The notes beneath the pieces were generated by a model. That model saw only the letters and a list, made by a program, of their open reading frames with translations, searched no databases and was not told where the DNA came from. Both the position numbers and the translations under genes were made by a program. A stretch of DNA of 64,000 nucleotides from positions 612,767 through 676,766 of the forward strand of contig JAUJNX010000001.1 of NCBI GenBank assembly GCA_030447925.1, given 5' to 3'. This DNA comes from Egibacteraceae bacterium (GTDB lineage Bacteria; Actinomycetota; Nitriliruptoria; Euzebyales; Egibacteraceae). Numbering within the stretch: position 1 is the stretch's first letter; the number at the start of each line of letters is the position of its first letter. This document shows positions 53,005 to 62,013 of the stretch, one piece after another.

Positions 53005-55143
53005 TCAGGTGCCGCAGGGGTCGGCGGCGTTGATGAGGCCCCAGCCGTCCCGCTGGACCCAGCGGCGGTGCTCGACGCGCAGCAGGTCCGCTGATGCGGG
53101 TGGCAGGGCGCGAGCTAGGTCGTCGACGGTGCGGTGAAGGCGGTCGTCGAGACCATCGAGCTCCTCGTCCATGGCAGCGTGGATCTGGGTCGCGAGCGCC
53201 GCATCGCGGCCGTCGGGGTGGTGGGCGGCGAGGAGGTCGAGCATGCGGCCCAGCAGGTGGTGGGCGGCGTCCTTGAGGACGGTGCGGGCCTGGCGGACGC
53301 GGGTGCGCGGCGGGCCGTCGAGGAGCTTCTCGAGGCTCTTGAGGGTGTAGTCCAGCGCGAAGTTCCGGTCGATCCAGCGTTGGGCCGCGTCAGAGCAGAC
53401 GCCGATCCGCCAGTCGGCGAAGTCCGCGTCGACGCGGCCCATGGACGGGCGTTCGGGGCCGGCGAGGCCGGCGGCGGTGACCTGGCGGGTGTAGGCGGCG
53501 CCGATGAGGCACTCCATGGACACCATCGGGTAGCTGATGGCCTGGTGGAACGGCTGCCCGGTGGCGTGGTCGGCGACGAAGTCGGGGTCGTGGACGCCGT
53601 CGACGATCTGCTCGACGGTCAGGTGCGGCAGGGGCCGGAGCAGCAGGTCGCGGCGGTCCTGGAAGGCGTGGGTGGCGCGCAGCTCGGCTTCGGTCATGAG
53701 CTGGTCGAAGGTGATGTAGGTGAAGCGGGTGGGGACGCCGAGGGCTGACAGGGTGCGGATCGCCAGGGCGTTCTGCTCGCCGGTGGTCTCCTTGTTGAAC
53801 CGGGTCAGGATGGAGGTGACGCCGGACTCGACGCCGAACAGGCAGCGGCGCAGGCCGCGGTCGACCAGGCCGCGCCACATGGCGGCGCGGTCGACGTGCC
53901 AGACGCGGTCCAGGTCGGGGCGGACGACCTGGTCGATGCGGCAGGAGGTCTCCCAGCGGAAGCCGGCCCGGTGGAGGGTGTCGGCGACGGCCAAGGCGCG
54001 GGCGACGGCGTCGGGGCCGCGGCCGATGAACTCTTCATCGACCAGGTACAGGGTGCGGCTGACGTGGGGGTGGGCGTCGAAGACCTCGCCGAGGGCGTGG
54101 AGGATCCATTCGAGCCGGTCGGCGGCCAGGCCGGCCCAGGTGCCCTTGTGGCTGCGTGGGCAGAACGAGCAGGTGTTGGTGCAGCCGCGGCTGACCTCGA
54201 GCTGGGCGACGCCGTGGCGGGCGAAGGTGGCGGGCAGCAGGTCGAGTTCGGGGAACGGGTCGGTCTGCTGGCGGTTGGGCAGCGAGGCGGTGCGCCGCCG
54301 TCCGTGCCGGGTACCTGCGCCGCGGACCGCGGCGTGGTAGCCGATGCCGCGGATGGCGTCGATGGGCAGCTCGCCGTGCCAGTGGGCGATGACGTCGGCG
54401 ATGGTGGGTTCGCCTGCTCCGCGGGCGATGAGCAGCGTCGGGTAGCGGTCGAGCAGGAGCCGTTCGTTGCGGGCGGTGAGGCTGCCGCCGGCGACCAGCA
54501 GCGGCGGGCGCGGCTTGGCGGTGACGTGGTCGAGCAGGGCGGTGAGCAGGTCGTGCTGCCCGAAGGTGGCGGACACGCCGAGGATGTCGGGGGCTTGGCG
54601 GTCGACGGCGGCCAGGACGTCGTCGAGGGTGACGCCGAGCTGCATGTCGAGCAGTTCGACGGTGCCGGTGAGGGTGGCGCGGGCGGCGCGGGCGAGGTCG
54701 GAGATCGCCAGCGGGAAGCGGGGCAGCGGGAAGTGCTCGGGGTGGTACAGGGCGACCAGCAGTACCCGCGAGGTGGTGAGCCGTCGCACCGCTTGGCCGT
54801 CCACCGCGGCCGGGGACAGCCATCGGTCCGGTCGGGTCAGCTGGATGCCGTGCTGGGCCCAGGACGGCCAGTCGCGGGTGCGGTGAGGCTGGCCGGACAG
54901 GTCGGCCAGGCGCCACAGCGGGTCGCCGGTGGGGTGGAGCGCGATCAGGCGCCGGTCGAGGGTGCCGGTGACCACGACCCGGTCCGCCGCCACTTCGAGG
55001 GTGCCGGCCAGTACGGCTCGCAGCTGGTTGGGGTCGACGAGGGGTGCGTCGAGCAGCCGGGCCGCGTCGGCATCGCACAGGGCGGGGTGCAGGGTGCGGG
55101 CGGTGGTGAGCAGCCGGTGGTGGGGTGTCGCGGGTGCGTTCAC
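53005..55143 (-). CDS. B12-binding radical SAM protein
   Basis: 712 residues from GTG 55143 (GGAGGG upstream). N-terminal ~120 residues unassigned; a cobalamin-binding Rossmann-like domain (SRVLLVALYHPEHFPLPRF..., ILGVSATFGQHDLLTALL, LLVAGGSLTARNERLL); then the radical SAM barrel with C321-x3-C325-x2-C328 (RGCTNTCSFCPR), ligands of the 4Fe-4S cluster, and GVESG. Such enzymes methylate unreactive carbons or rearrange substrates. Last gene of the operon, 25 bases after the phosphatase-fold gene. Target unknown. Confidence 0.88.
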   Translation of the reverse strand: MNAPATPHHRLLTTARTLHPALCDADAARLLDAPLVDPNQLRAVLAGTLEVAADRVVVTGTLDRRLIALHPTGDPLWRLADLSGQPHRTRDWPSWAQHGIQLTRPDRWLSPAAVDGQAVRRLTTSRVLLVALYHPEHFPLPRFPLAISDLARAARATLTGTVELLDMQLGVTLDDVLAAVDRQAPDILGVSATFGQHDLLTALLDHVTAKPRPPLLVAGGSLTARNERLLLDRYPTLLIARGAGEPTIADVIAHWHGELPIDAIRGIGYHAAVRGAGTRHGRRRTASLPNRQQTDPFPELDLLPATFARHGVAQLEVSRGCTNTCSFCPRSHKGTWAGLAADRLEWILHALGEVFDAHPHVSRTLYLVDEEFIGRGPDAVARALAVADTLHRAGFRWETSCRIDQVVRPDLDRVWHVDRAAMWRGLVDRGLRRCLFGVESGVTSILTRFNKETTGEQNALAIRTLSALGVPTRFTYITFDQLMTEAELRATHAFQDRRDLLLRPLPHLTVEQIVDGVHDPDFVADHATGQPFHQAISYPMVSMECLIGAAYTRQVTAAGLAGPERPSMGRVDADFADWRIGVCSDAAQRWIDRNFALDYTLKSLEKLLDGPPRTRVRQARTVLKDAAHHLLGRMLDLLAAHHPDGRDAALATQIHAAMDEELDGLDDRLHRTVDDLARALPPASADLLRVEHRRWVQRDGWGLINAADPCGT

Positions 55144-55168
55144 GGTCCCTCCGGTCGTGCGGGTGCGG

Positions 55169-55924
55169 TCAGGTGGCGAGCACGGCGGTCAGGGCGGCGT
55201 GATCGCTCAGCCCGGCCTGCCGCGGCTCGTGGTGGTAGCGGCAGTGCGACAGCCGGTGGGCGTGGGCGGCGGTGACGAACAGGTGGTCGAAGCGGTAGCC
55301 CGCGCCGCTGCGCCCGATCCAGGAGTGCTCCACGGTGTCGGGATGGAGGTGGCGGTAGGCGTCGGCGAGCCCCGTGTCGGGGAAGGCCCGGTAGAAGTCG
55401 TACTCCCAGCCGCCGAAGACGCGGTGATGGGGGACGTGGCCGGGCTCGACGACGTTGAGGTCCCCGGCGACCACGGCAGGGCCTCCGCCGGCGATAGAGG
55501 GCAGGGACGGCAGCAGGCGGGTGACGGCGTCCTGGAAGGCTCGCTTGTCGACGTTGCGGCGGTGGCGGGGGCCGCGGGAGGGGACGTACAGGCCAACCAG
55601 GGCGACGGTGTCGGCGGCGAGGTGGGCGCGGGCTGCGGCGAGCCGGTGCGGCAGGTGGGTGGTCCGGACCTCGGGGAGCGGTTCGAGTTCGCCGTCGCGG
55701 GCAGCGAGCAGAACGCGGTAGTCGCCGCTGCCGCCGGACGGTGTGTGCGTCTGGTAGCCGGCGGCGAGCAGGGCGGCGGTGAGGGCCTGCTGCCCGGCAC
55801 CTGCGCCGACCTCGGTGAGGACGAGCAGGTCGGCACCGGCGCCGGTGAGCCAGCCGGCCTGGAGGCGGGCCCGGTCGGCGCTGGCGTGCTGGACGTTCCA
55901 CGTCAGCACCTCGACGGCGGTCAC
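55169..55924 (-). CDS. Endonuclease/exonuclease/phosphatase-fold protein
   Basis: 251 residues from GTG 55924, overlapping the aldo/keto reductase stop (GTGA). Motifs: LTWNVQHAS (Asn), LLVLTEVG (Glu metal ligand), VVAGDLNVVEPGH (the GDxN pair), and the terminal GLSDHAALTAVL (catalytic SDH). All catalytic positions are intact. It may hydrolyse a phosphodiester or phosphomonoester, of nucleic acid or of a small pathway intermediate; context favours the latter. Confidence 0.85.
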   Translation of the reverse strand: MTAVEVLTWNVQHASADRARLQAGWLTGAGADLLVLTEVGAGAGQQALTAALLAAGYQTHTPSGGSGDYRVLLAARDGELEPLPEVRTTHLPHRLAAARAHLAADTVALVGLYVPSRGPRHRRNVDKRAFQDAVTRLLPSLPSIAGGGPAVVAGDLNVVEPGHVPHHRVFGGWEYDFYRAFPDTGLADAYRHLHPDTVEHSWIGRSGAGYRFDHLFVTAAHAHRLSHCRYHHEPRQAGLSDHAALTAVLAT

Positions 55925-57015
55925 GTCGCCGTCTCCGGTCCGTCGGGCTCGTCGAGGAACACCTGACCGCTGGCGTCGAGGCGGGCTTGGACCGTGGCCA
56001 TGATCTGGCGGGCCCTCGCGACGAGTGCCGGGTCGGGCGGGTCGCCCAGCGCGGCGAGGTTGTCGCGGACCTGGTCGGGGGTGGTGAACCCCACCAGGAC
56101 CGCCGCGTGGCGGGAGCGGGTGAGGCAGGCCCACAACGCGAGGCGCACCAGCTGGCGGGGGTCGGGGCCGACGAGGTCGCGCAGCTGGTCCAGGCCGGCG
56201 TCGATGACCGCGACGGCCGGGGGGGTGAACCAGCGCTTGCGCAGCCGGTGGTCGCCCGGCCCGAACACGCGGGGGGCCTGGGGATTGTAGGTGCCGGTGA
56301 GCAGTCCCTGGGCGAGGGGCTTGTTGACCAGCACCCCCACGTGGTGGTGATCGGCGAAGGCGAAGATCCCCTCCGAGCGGTCGGCGGGGGTCAGGAGGTT
56401 GTCGCGGACGGCCAGGACGTCGGGGCGGACGGCGTCGAACAGCGCCCGGAACCGGGCGACCTTGTCGCCGCGGGCGTCCGGTCGGGTGGTCAGCCGGTCG
56501 GTGGCGAACCGGTGGGGGCCGCGCATCCCGACCGCGCGGATCAGCCCGCCGGCCTTGAGCCCGCGCATGGTGTCGATGGCGGGGCCCAGCCAGCGGTCGC
56601 CGGGGCCGAAGTCGCCGTGATGCAGGAAGTAGACGTCCAGGTGGCCGGTGCCGAGGTTCTCCAGGGTCTGGTGCAGCTGGCGGCGGATGTGGCCGGGCGC
56701 GTAGCCGTGTGGGGCGGTCCCGGCGAAGTAGCCGACCTTGGAGACCAGGACGAGGTCCTCGCGTGGCACCTGGGCGACGAGCTGGCCCAGGAGCCGCTCG
56801 GAGTGGCCGTGCCCGTAGACGTCGGCGGTGTCGAACAGGCGAGCGCCCAGCTCGTGGGCGACCTCCAGCCCGCGCCGGCTGGCCCGGTCGTCGGCGCTGG
56901 ACCAGCCCATCGGCAGGCCCAGGTTGTGATCCGGCCCGCCGATCGCCCAGCAGCCGATGCCGACCGCCGGCACGGTGATCCCGGAGGCCCCCAGCGTCCT
57001 GGAAGGGATGCTCAC
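55921..57015 (-). CDS. Aldo/keto reductase
   Basis: 364 residues from GTG 57015, overlapping the GNAT stop. The catalytic tetrad is visible: Asp in LFDTADVYGHGHSE with its Tyr, Lys in LVLVSKVGYF, His in VYFLHHGDFG. NADPH-binding C-terminal part includes AVLVGFTTPDQVRDNLAA. The inserted acidic/His-rich loops (residues 25-40) differ from housekeeping members. It should reduce a carbonyl of the pathway intermediate, or oxidise an alcohol. Confidence 0.88.
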   Translation of the reverse strand: MSIPSRTLGASGITVPAVGIGCWAIGGPDHNLGLPMGWSSADDRASRRGLEVAHELGARLFDTADVYGHGHSERLLGQLVAQVPREDLVLVSKVGYFAGTAPHGYAPGHIRRQLHQTLENLGTGHLDVYFLHHGDFGPGDRWLGPAIDTMRGLKAGGLIRAVGMRGPHRFATDRLTTRPDARGDKVARFRALFDAVRPDVLAVRDNLLTPADRSEGIFAFADHHHVGVLVNKPLAQGLLTGTYNPQAPRVFGPGDHRLRKRWFTPPAVAVIDAGLDQLRDLVGPDPRQLVRLALWACLTRSRHAAVLVGFTTPDQVRDNLAALGDPPDPALVARARQIMATVQARLDASGQVFLDEPDGPETAT

Positions 57016-57995
57016 CAAGCGCTCCGATCGCTCGCGGCTGGCGCCGGGCGGCGCTGGGGTGCGGCGTAGGTGGCCAGCGTGGTGACCGGCTGCAGGCCGG
57101 CGCGGCGCAGCGCGTCCAGCGTCGGGTTGGGGGCAGCGGGGACCAGCGCCCGTGCCACCGCGGCGCCGTGGCGCCGACCGGCGGACAGGGCGGCGGCGAT
57201 CAGCCCGTCGCGGAGCCGCTGGGGGTCGCCGGCGTTGGGGGCGACCAGCACGTCGGCGAGCAGCGCCTCTGGCGGCTCTGCCGGGTCGGTGTGGGCGAGG
57301 GGGTAGACCAGGGCCGCGCCGTCGAGTTCGCCGCCGTCGCCGGAGGGGGCGACCAGCAGGCAGTCGGGGCGGTAGCGGCTGTCGGCGGTCCACCGCTGCC
57401 AGGTGGCGGCGGCGACCAGCGGAGGCTGGGTCGGGTGGGTGGCGCCGTACAGCCGGCCCAGCGGCCCGGCCAGATCCCCGGCCTGGTCGGGTTGGGCGGG
57501 GCGTACCCGCGACGGCTGCGGGGGCGTGTTCGGGGGTGGGAGGGGCTGGGCCTTGAGCAGCACCGAGGCTGGCGCCAGCGTCCACCCGGCCGCGTGGAAC
57601 AGCCGGTGGGCCGCGCAGCGGCCGACCGGGACCTCCGCGCTGGTGACCTGCGCCGCTGCGGTATCGGCCAGGCGGGCGTCCAGGGCGGCCAGCAGTCGCG
57701 CGCCCAGGCCGCGCCGCCGCGATTCCGGGAGTACCGCCGGTCCCCACAGCCGGCCTGTCGCCCCGGGTGCGGCGGGCCATCGCAACGCGGCGGCGCCGAC
57801 CAGCCGGCCGTCGTGGGCGCGGCCGGTCGCCAGGAGGGTGGCGGGTGCGTCGGCGTGGGTGCGGAGCCGGGAGGCGACCAGCTCGGCGGTGATCGGCCGC
57901 TGGTCGGCCCAGCGGGCGACGGCGGCGTAGGCGACCGTGGCGAGCTCGTCGTCCACGGGTGTGCCGGGCTGGTAGGCGGCGACATCGATGCTCAT
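57012..57995 (-). CDS. Tandem GNAT acetyltransferase
   Basis: 327 residues with two GNAT-like halves. The first carries a clear acetyl-CoA loop (PESRRRGLGARLLAALDARL, RRxGxG/A); the second (about residues 175-315) has the fold pattern but a weaker loop (DPQRLRDGLIAAALSAGRR), as in mycothiol-synthase-like tandem GNATs where one half is inactive. ATG 57995 overlaps the methyltransferase stop (ATGA). Likely acylates an amine in the pathway. Confidence 0.78.
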   Translation of the reverse strand: MSIDVAAYQPGTPVDDELATVAYAAVARWADQRPITAELVASRLRTHADAPATLLATGRAHDGRLVGAAALRWPAAPGATGRLWGPAVLPESRRRGLGARLLAALDARLADTAAAQVTSAEVPVGRCAAHRLFHAAGWTLAPASVLLKAQPLPPPNTPPQPSRVRPAQPDQAGDLAGPLGRLYGATHPTQPPLVAAATWQRWTADSRYRPDCLLVAPSGDGGELDGAALVYPLAHTDPAEPPEALLADVLVAPNAGDPQRLRDGLIAAALSAGRRHGAAVARALVPAAPNPTLDALRRAGLQPVTTLATYAAPQRRPAPAASDRSAW

Positions 57996-58837
57996 GGGCG
58001 CGGCCCGCGGGCGACGATGGCGACCCGGCGGCTGCCCCGTCCGGTCAGGAACGCGGGGTGCAGCCGCAGGGCCAGGCTGGGCGGCTGGGGGGTGACGCGG
58101 AGGTCGACGCGCGGTAGGTGCCGGCTGAACGCGGCGGCCACCTCGCTGGCGGACTGGTAGGCCGACGGGCGGGCGGGGCGGGTCAGCGCCCGGCGGGCCA
58201 GCGCGAGCCGTTCGCCCAGGGTGCCCGGCCAGGCGAGGGCGGCGGCGGCCTGGACCATCCGGCCGGGCCGGTCGTACTCCAGCGGCCGGCCGGGTCGGGC
58301 GAGGCGAGTGGTGTACAGCAGCACCCCACCGGGCCGCAGCGCGCCCGCCAGACGGGCGATGAGCCGGTCGCGGTCGCCGGGGGTCGGCAGCAGGGACAGC
58401 AGGCCGTCGGCGACGATGACGTCGAACCGGGCCGGCCAGGCGGGCAGGTCCCGGACGTCGCGGTGGTCGACGGTGAGCGCGAGGCGCTCGCGGCGGGCGT
58501 AGCGGGCGGCGAGGGTGAGGGGGGTGGCGCAGCGGTCGACCAGGGTGGCGGCCACGCGGTGGCGGCCGATCGCGCCGGTGACGGCGGCGACCAGCGCCTC
58601 GTCGGACGCGGCGCAGACCAGCACTTGGACCCGCCCGGCGGGCAGCCCGGTGAGTTCCTGCTGGTACAGCCTGTGGTGCCAGCCGGGGTGGGCCTTGACG
58701 CCGAGGCGGCGGAACAGCGGCCAGGCGGCGTGGTAGGCGAAGCAACCGGGGGTGCAGTGGCGGCGGGCCGCACGGACGGCGGCCAGGCCGGCCGGTCCGG
58801 CCGGCTCCTGTCCGGCGGGGGCGAGGGTGGCGGTCAT
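57992..58837 (-). CDS. SAM-dependent methyltransferase-like protein
   Basis: 281 residues from ATG 58837. A Rossmann-type core: VQVLVCAASDEALVAAVTGA replaces the usual glycine-rich motif I, followed by VDHRDVRDLPAWPARFDVIV and LLSLLPTPGDRDRLIARLAGALRPGGVLLYTT, the typical motif IV-VI region. The loss of the GxGxG loop makes SAM binding less certain. The C-terminal ~80 residues are basic. Coupled on both sides by four-base overlaps. Confidence 0.68.
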   Translation of the reverse strand: MTATLAPAGQEPAGPAGLAAVRAARRHCTPGCFAYHAAWPLFRRLGVKAHPGWHHRLYQQELTGLPAGRVQVLVCAASDEALVAAVTGAIGRHRVAATLVDRCATPLTLAARYARRERLALTVDHRDVRDLPAWPARFDVIVADGLLSLLPTPGDRDRLIARLAGALRPGGVLLYTTRLARPGRPLEYDRPGRMVQAAAALAWPGTLGERLALARRALTRPARPSAYQSASEVAAAFSRHLPRVDLRVTPQPPSLALRLHPAFLTGRGSRRVAIVARGPRP

Positions 58838-59625
58838 GGCCGGCTGACCACGGCGAGCAGGTGGAACAGCCGGGCGACGTGTCGGTAGGGGTCCCGGGCG
58901 CCGGCGCGCCACTCCAGTTCCAGGATGGTGTCGAAGTCGGGTGGAACGGGGGCGTCGCGGAGGTGGTCGGTGAGCACGCGCACCCCGTACCAGCTGGTCA
59001 CCTCCGCGTGGTGGGTGGCGAGCAGGCCGATGATGTGGTCGCGGTCGTCCGCTCGGCTGGTCGCTCCGAGCAGGTTGGTCTCGGTGTCGGTGTCGGTGTC
59101 CAGGACGGAGATCGCGTCGTGGTAGCGGCCCTCGATGCCGGGGCGCATCGCCAGGGCGGCGGCGTTCTTGGCCAGCACCGAGACCAGCCCGCCGGGTCGG
59201 GCGGCGGCGACCACTGCGCCCAGCAGGGGGTCGGGGTCGTCGACGTACAGCAGCACCCCGTGGCACAGCACCCCGTCGAACCCTGAGCCGACCAGGTCGG
59301 GGGCGTCCTCGCCGACGCCTTGGACCAGCTTGATCCGCTGCTGCAGTTCGGCGGGTTCGCGGTCCAGGGCGTCGCGGGCCTGGGCGAGCATGGCCGGGTC
59401 GGGGTCCAGGACGGTGACGTGGTGGCCGGCGCGGGCCAGTTCGCGGGCTTGCACCGCGGCGCCGCCACCGATGTCCAGCAGCCTGGCGGCGGGGGGCAGG
59501 TGGGTGAGCAGGGCGCGGGTGACCAGGGCGTGGCGCAGCGTGCCGCGCAGGGTGTCGCCGTGGCGGGCGTAGCGCTGCGCCAGTTCGACGTTGTCAGTGG
59601 GGTCCAGCCAGGCGTTGGCCGTCAC
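58834..59625 (-). CDS. SAM-dependent methyltransferase
   Basis: 263 residues from GTG 59625. Motif I is canonical (LLDIGGGAAVQARELARAG), then VTVLDPDPAMLAQARDAL (acidic ribose ligand) and GVLCHGVLLYVDDPDPLL. A class I methyltransferase close in style to small-molecule or tRNA-wobble enzymes (CmoA/UbiE-like). The substrate is unknown. Overlaps neighbours at both ends (GTGA, ATGA). Confidence 0.88.
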   Translation of the reverse strand: MTANAWLDPTDNVELAQRYARHGDTLRGTLRHALVTRALLTHLPPAARLLDIGGGAAVQARELARAGHHVTVLDPDPAMLAQARDALDREPAELQQRIKLVQGVGEDAPDLVGSGFDGVLCHGVLLYVDDPDPLLGAVVAAARPGGLVSVLAKNAAALAMRPGIEGRYHDAISVLDTDTDTETNLLGATSRADDRDHIIGLLATHHAEVTSWYGVRVLTDHLRDAPVPPDFDTILELEWRAGARDPYRHVARLFHLLAVVSRP

Positions 59626-60296
59626 AGCTTGGCTCCGTTCCAGTCGGCGGTGAGGTCGGCGAACAGGTCCGGGTGCTCATAGACCAGCCGGATGGACAGG
59701 TACCGGTCGGCGAGCAGCGCCTCCAGCCGCCGCCCCGCCCGGCTGTCGGGCAGCGCGCGCTGCCGGCTGCGGCGGCGGAGGGTGAGCAGGGCGGGCAGCC
59801 GCCGCTCGAACAACGCCTGGTCCGGCAGCGGGCCGCCCAGCCACCCCTGCGCCCCCGTGCGGGTGACGACCTCCCATACGACCAGGTCGAGAACCTGGTG
59901 GAACCAGCGGAACGCCAGCAGGTGCGGCACCCGCACCAGGTCGCCGCCTACGGGTGGCCGCTCGGCGACGGTCACCGGCGCGTGCTGGTCTGGCAGGAGG
60001 TCACGAACGGCGGCCAGGTGCAGCGCGAAGCGCAGCGGCAGGCGCAGCGCGGCTGGGTGCCCGCCGGGGTGCGGGTGGAAGGCGACCGCCGCGACGTGCC
60101 GTCGGCTGGCCAGTGCCAGGGCGGCGGTTGCCAGGTCGCCGGGACCGCCGGTGTGCCAGATCTCCGGTCCGCCCCTGCGCGGGCCGGTCGGGGTGGTGGC
60201 GACCAGCAGCCCGCGTGCGGGGCCCGGCGGGACGGGGTGCAGGTCGCCGAGGGTGAACAGCCGCTCGGTGACGGAGCTGGTGGGGGCGGTGGTCAT
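59622..60296 (-). CDS. Hypothetical protein of the ten-gene operon (224 aa)
   Basis: No family recognised. From ATG 60296. It has several aromatic/His-rich stretches (AVAFHPHPGGHPAALRLPLR; HLLAFRWFHQVLDLVVWEVV) and a basic C-terminal third (LTLRRRSRQRALPDSRAGRR). No membrane segment, signal or cofactor motif. Its place between the homocysteine-hydrolase-like gene and the methyltransferase, with overlaps on both sides, makes it a likely enzyme or scaffold specific to this pathway. Confidence 0.7.
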   Translation of the reverse strand: MTTAPTSSVTERLFTLGDLHPVPPGPARGLLVATTPTGPRRGGPEIWHTGGPGDLATAALALASRRHVAAVAFHPHPGGHPAALRLPLRFALHLAAVRDLLPDQHAPVTVAERPPVGGDLVRVPHLLAFRWFHQVLDLVVWEVVTRTGAQGWLGGPLPDQALFERRLPALLTLRRRSRQRALPDSRAGRRLEALLADRYLSIRLVYEHPDLFADLTADWNGAKL

Positions 60297-61819
60297 TGGC
60301 GGTCCGGCCCGTAGAGGCGGTAGTAGCCCTCCAGCAGCCCGCTGGTCTCCAGCACCTGGTCGGTGCGGGCGACGTTGTGGCCGGGCGTGAAGCCGTGGCC
60401 GGGACGGGCCAGGGCGCAGGCTCCGACCAGCAGGCTGGCCAGGATCAGGTCGGCGTACTTGTTGGGCAGGCTCTCGGCGTGGTGGAAGTTGATCGGGTAG
60501 CCGTCACCCAGGACCGTGACTGCCGGCCCGTGTGGCAGGTCATAGCGGGTGCCCAGCAGCCCGACGTCGACGATGCGGCGTGCCTCGTCGGCCAACTCGT
60601 CCAGCGCGAACTCGTGGTTGCGGGAGGTGACGCTCACCAGGTAGCAGTCGCGGCGCAATGCCCGGGCGTGCTCCCCGCGCACCGACGTCCGGCCGGTGCT
60701 GCCCACCACCAGCATCGGCCGGTGCGCCGCGAGCAGCCGCGGCAGGCTCGGGGCGGTGGTGAACCCGCGTTCGTGCGCGCCGACCAGCCGGACCATCTGC
60801 CGGTCGAACACCGCCACCCGCATCCGGCGGGCGCGCAGCACCTCGGCGATCTGCTCGCCGATCCGCCCGAACCCTATGACCAGCGCGGCCTGACCCTCGA
60901 ACTTCTCGTGCGGCAGCAGCGACAGGATGTTGCGGGCGGCGGCGTCGGCGATCCCGTAGCACTCCACGGTGGCCTTGAGCCGCGACTCGGCAACCGAGAA
61001 CACCGGCATCGGCAGCCGGCCGGCGAACCGTTCCAGCTTGAAGATCCCCGACATCGTCTGCTCGACCAGCCCGGCGAACCGGGACACCAGGCCGGGGTGG
61101 CGGTCCAGCAGCACGGGCAGCGCGTAGCCGCCGTCGTCCACCAGCAGCGGTCGGCGTCCCAGCCGCGCCGCCCGATCGGCGTGATCGGCCAACGCGTCGC
61201 CCATCGCCGCCCACGGCCACACCGCCACCCCCGCCCGGCGCAGGTGGGCGTCCACCCGGGCCGACAGCCGGTAGGGGTAGCCCTTGTCCACCACCGTCAG
61301 CGCCTCGGCGGGGGCGCCCAGACCACCCAGCGCCTCGACCATCGCCAGGAAGTCGGTCATGTGGTGGATGGTCAGCAGTGGCGCGGCCCCCGCCAGCGCC
61401 TCGCGCCCCAGCCGGCGGGGCAGCCCGAGGGTCAGCGGGAGCTGGCGGCGCAGTTCCCCCAACTCCAACCCGGTGAACGGCTGCGCCTCCACCACGCGCA
61501 CCAGTTCCGCCACGCCTGCCGGGTCCAGGCCACCGGGGTCGGTTACCAGCAGCGTCAGCGTGTGCGCCGCCACCGGATGCGCCGCGGGATCGGTGACAGC
61601 GGTGACCGCCAGCGTCACCCGCACCCCGCCGGGCAAGGCCAGCTGTCGCACCTGAGCAGCGCATCCGACGCCGAACCGGACGGCGGGGAACAGCCGCTCG
61701 ATCCGGGCGACGGTCTCGGCCAGCACCGCGGCTGCCTCCGCCGGGCTCGCGCGGAACGGCACCGCCGCCGACCGCACGACGGCGGTCGCCGCTGCCTCCA
61801 GGGCAGGGCTGGCGGTCAT
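60293..61819 (-). CDS. Divergent S-adenosylhomocysteine-hydrolase-like protein
   Basis: 508 residues from ATG 61819. The central and C-terminal parts follow adenosylhomocysteinase: LLVDDGGYALP (the DDGG motif), GLVEQTMSGIFKL (EET..G position), and the NAD site ALVIGFGRIGEQIAEVLRA. But the catalytic Lys segment (VTKSKFD in AHCY) reads AESRLKA, and the C-terminal KPDxYRY is replaced by YYRLYGPDRQ. The first ~150 residues are unlike AHCY. It could hydrolyse SAH or an analogue, or use the NAD chemistry on another thioether or nucleoside. With three SAM enzymes in the operon, SAH recycling is attractive but unproven. Confidence 0.75.
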   Translation of the reverse strand: MTASPALEAAATAVVRSAAVPFRASPAEAAAVLAETVARIERLFPAVRFGVGCAAQVRQLALPGGVRVTLAVTAVTDPAAHPVAAHTLTLLVTDPGGLDPAGVAELVRVVEAQPFTGLELGELRRQLPLTLGLPRRLGREALAGAAPLLTIHHMTDFLAMVEALGGLGAPAEALTVVDKGYPYRLSARVDAHLRRAGVAVWPWAAMGDALADHADRAARLGRRPLLVDDGGYALPVLLDRHPGLVSRFAGLVEQTMSGIFKLERFAGRLPMPVFSVAESRLKATVECYGIADAAARNILSLLPHEKFEGQAALVIGFGRIGEQIAEVLRARRMRVAVFDRQMVRLVGAHERGFTTAPSLPRLLAAHRPMLVVGSTGRTSVRGEHARALRRDCYLVSVTSRNHEFALDELADEARRIVDVGLLGTRYDLPHGPAVTVLGDGYPINFHHAESLPNKYADLILASLLVGACALARPGHGFTPGHNVARTDQVLETSGLLEGYYRLYGPDRQ

Positions 61820-62013
61820 CTCCCAGGCCGATCGCCGCGCTGCCGCAGACCGGTCAGCAGCAACCCCAGCGCGTACCAACCGACCACGGCGCACTGGCCC
61901 CAGGCCAGCACGACCTGCACCGCCCGCGGCGCATCGGCAAGTAACGCGATTGCGAGAACCGCAGCGATGACGCTGAGGAGCCGAACCGTCCACAACTCCG
62001 CACGAGGGCTCAC
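61816..62013 (-). CDS. Small two-helix membrane protein
   Basis: 65 residues from GTG 62013, which overlaps the previous stop (GTGA); its own stop overlaps the next ATG. Two hydrophobic segments (LLSVIAAVLAIALLAD and VVLAWGQCAVVGWYALGLLL) with a basic tail. No family. Possibly anchors a pathway protein or helps export. Confidence 0.55.
   Translation of the reverse strand: MSPRAELWTVRLLSVIAAVLAIALLADAPRAVQVVLAWGQCAVVGWYALGLLLTGLRQRGDRPGR

Noticed and set aside
53094..55275. Gly/Val/Glu-rich plus-strand frames opposite the radical SAM gene
   Set aside because: Antisense of a gene with a clear 4Fe-4S motif and operon context.
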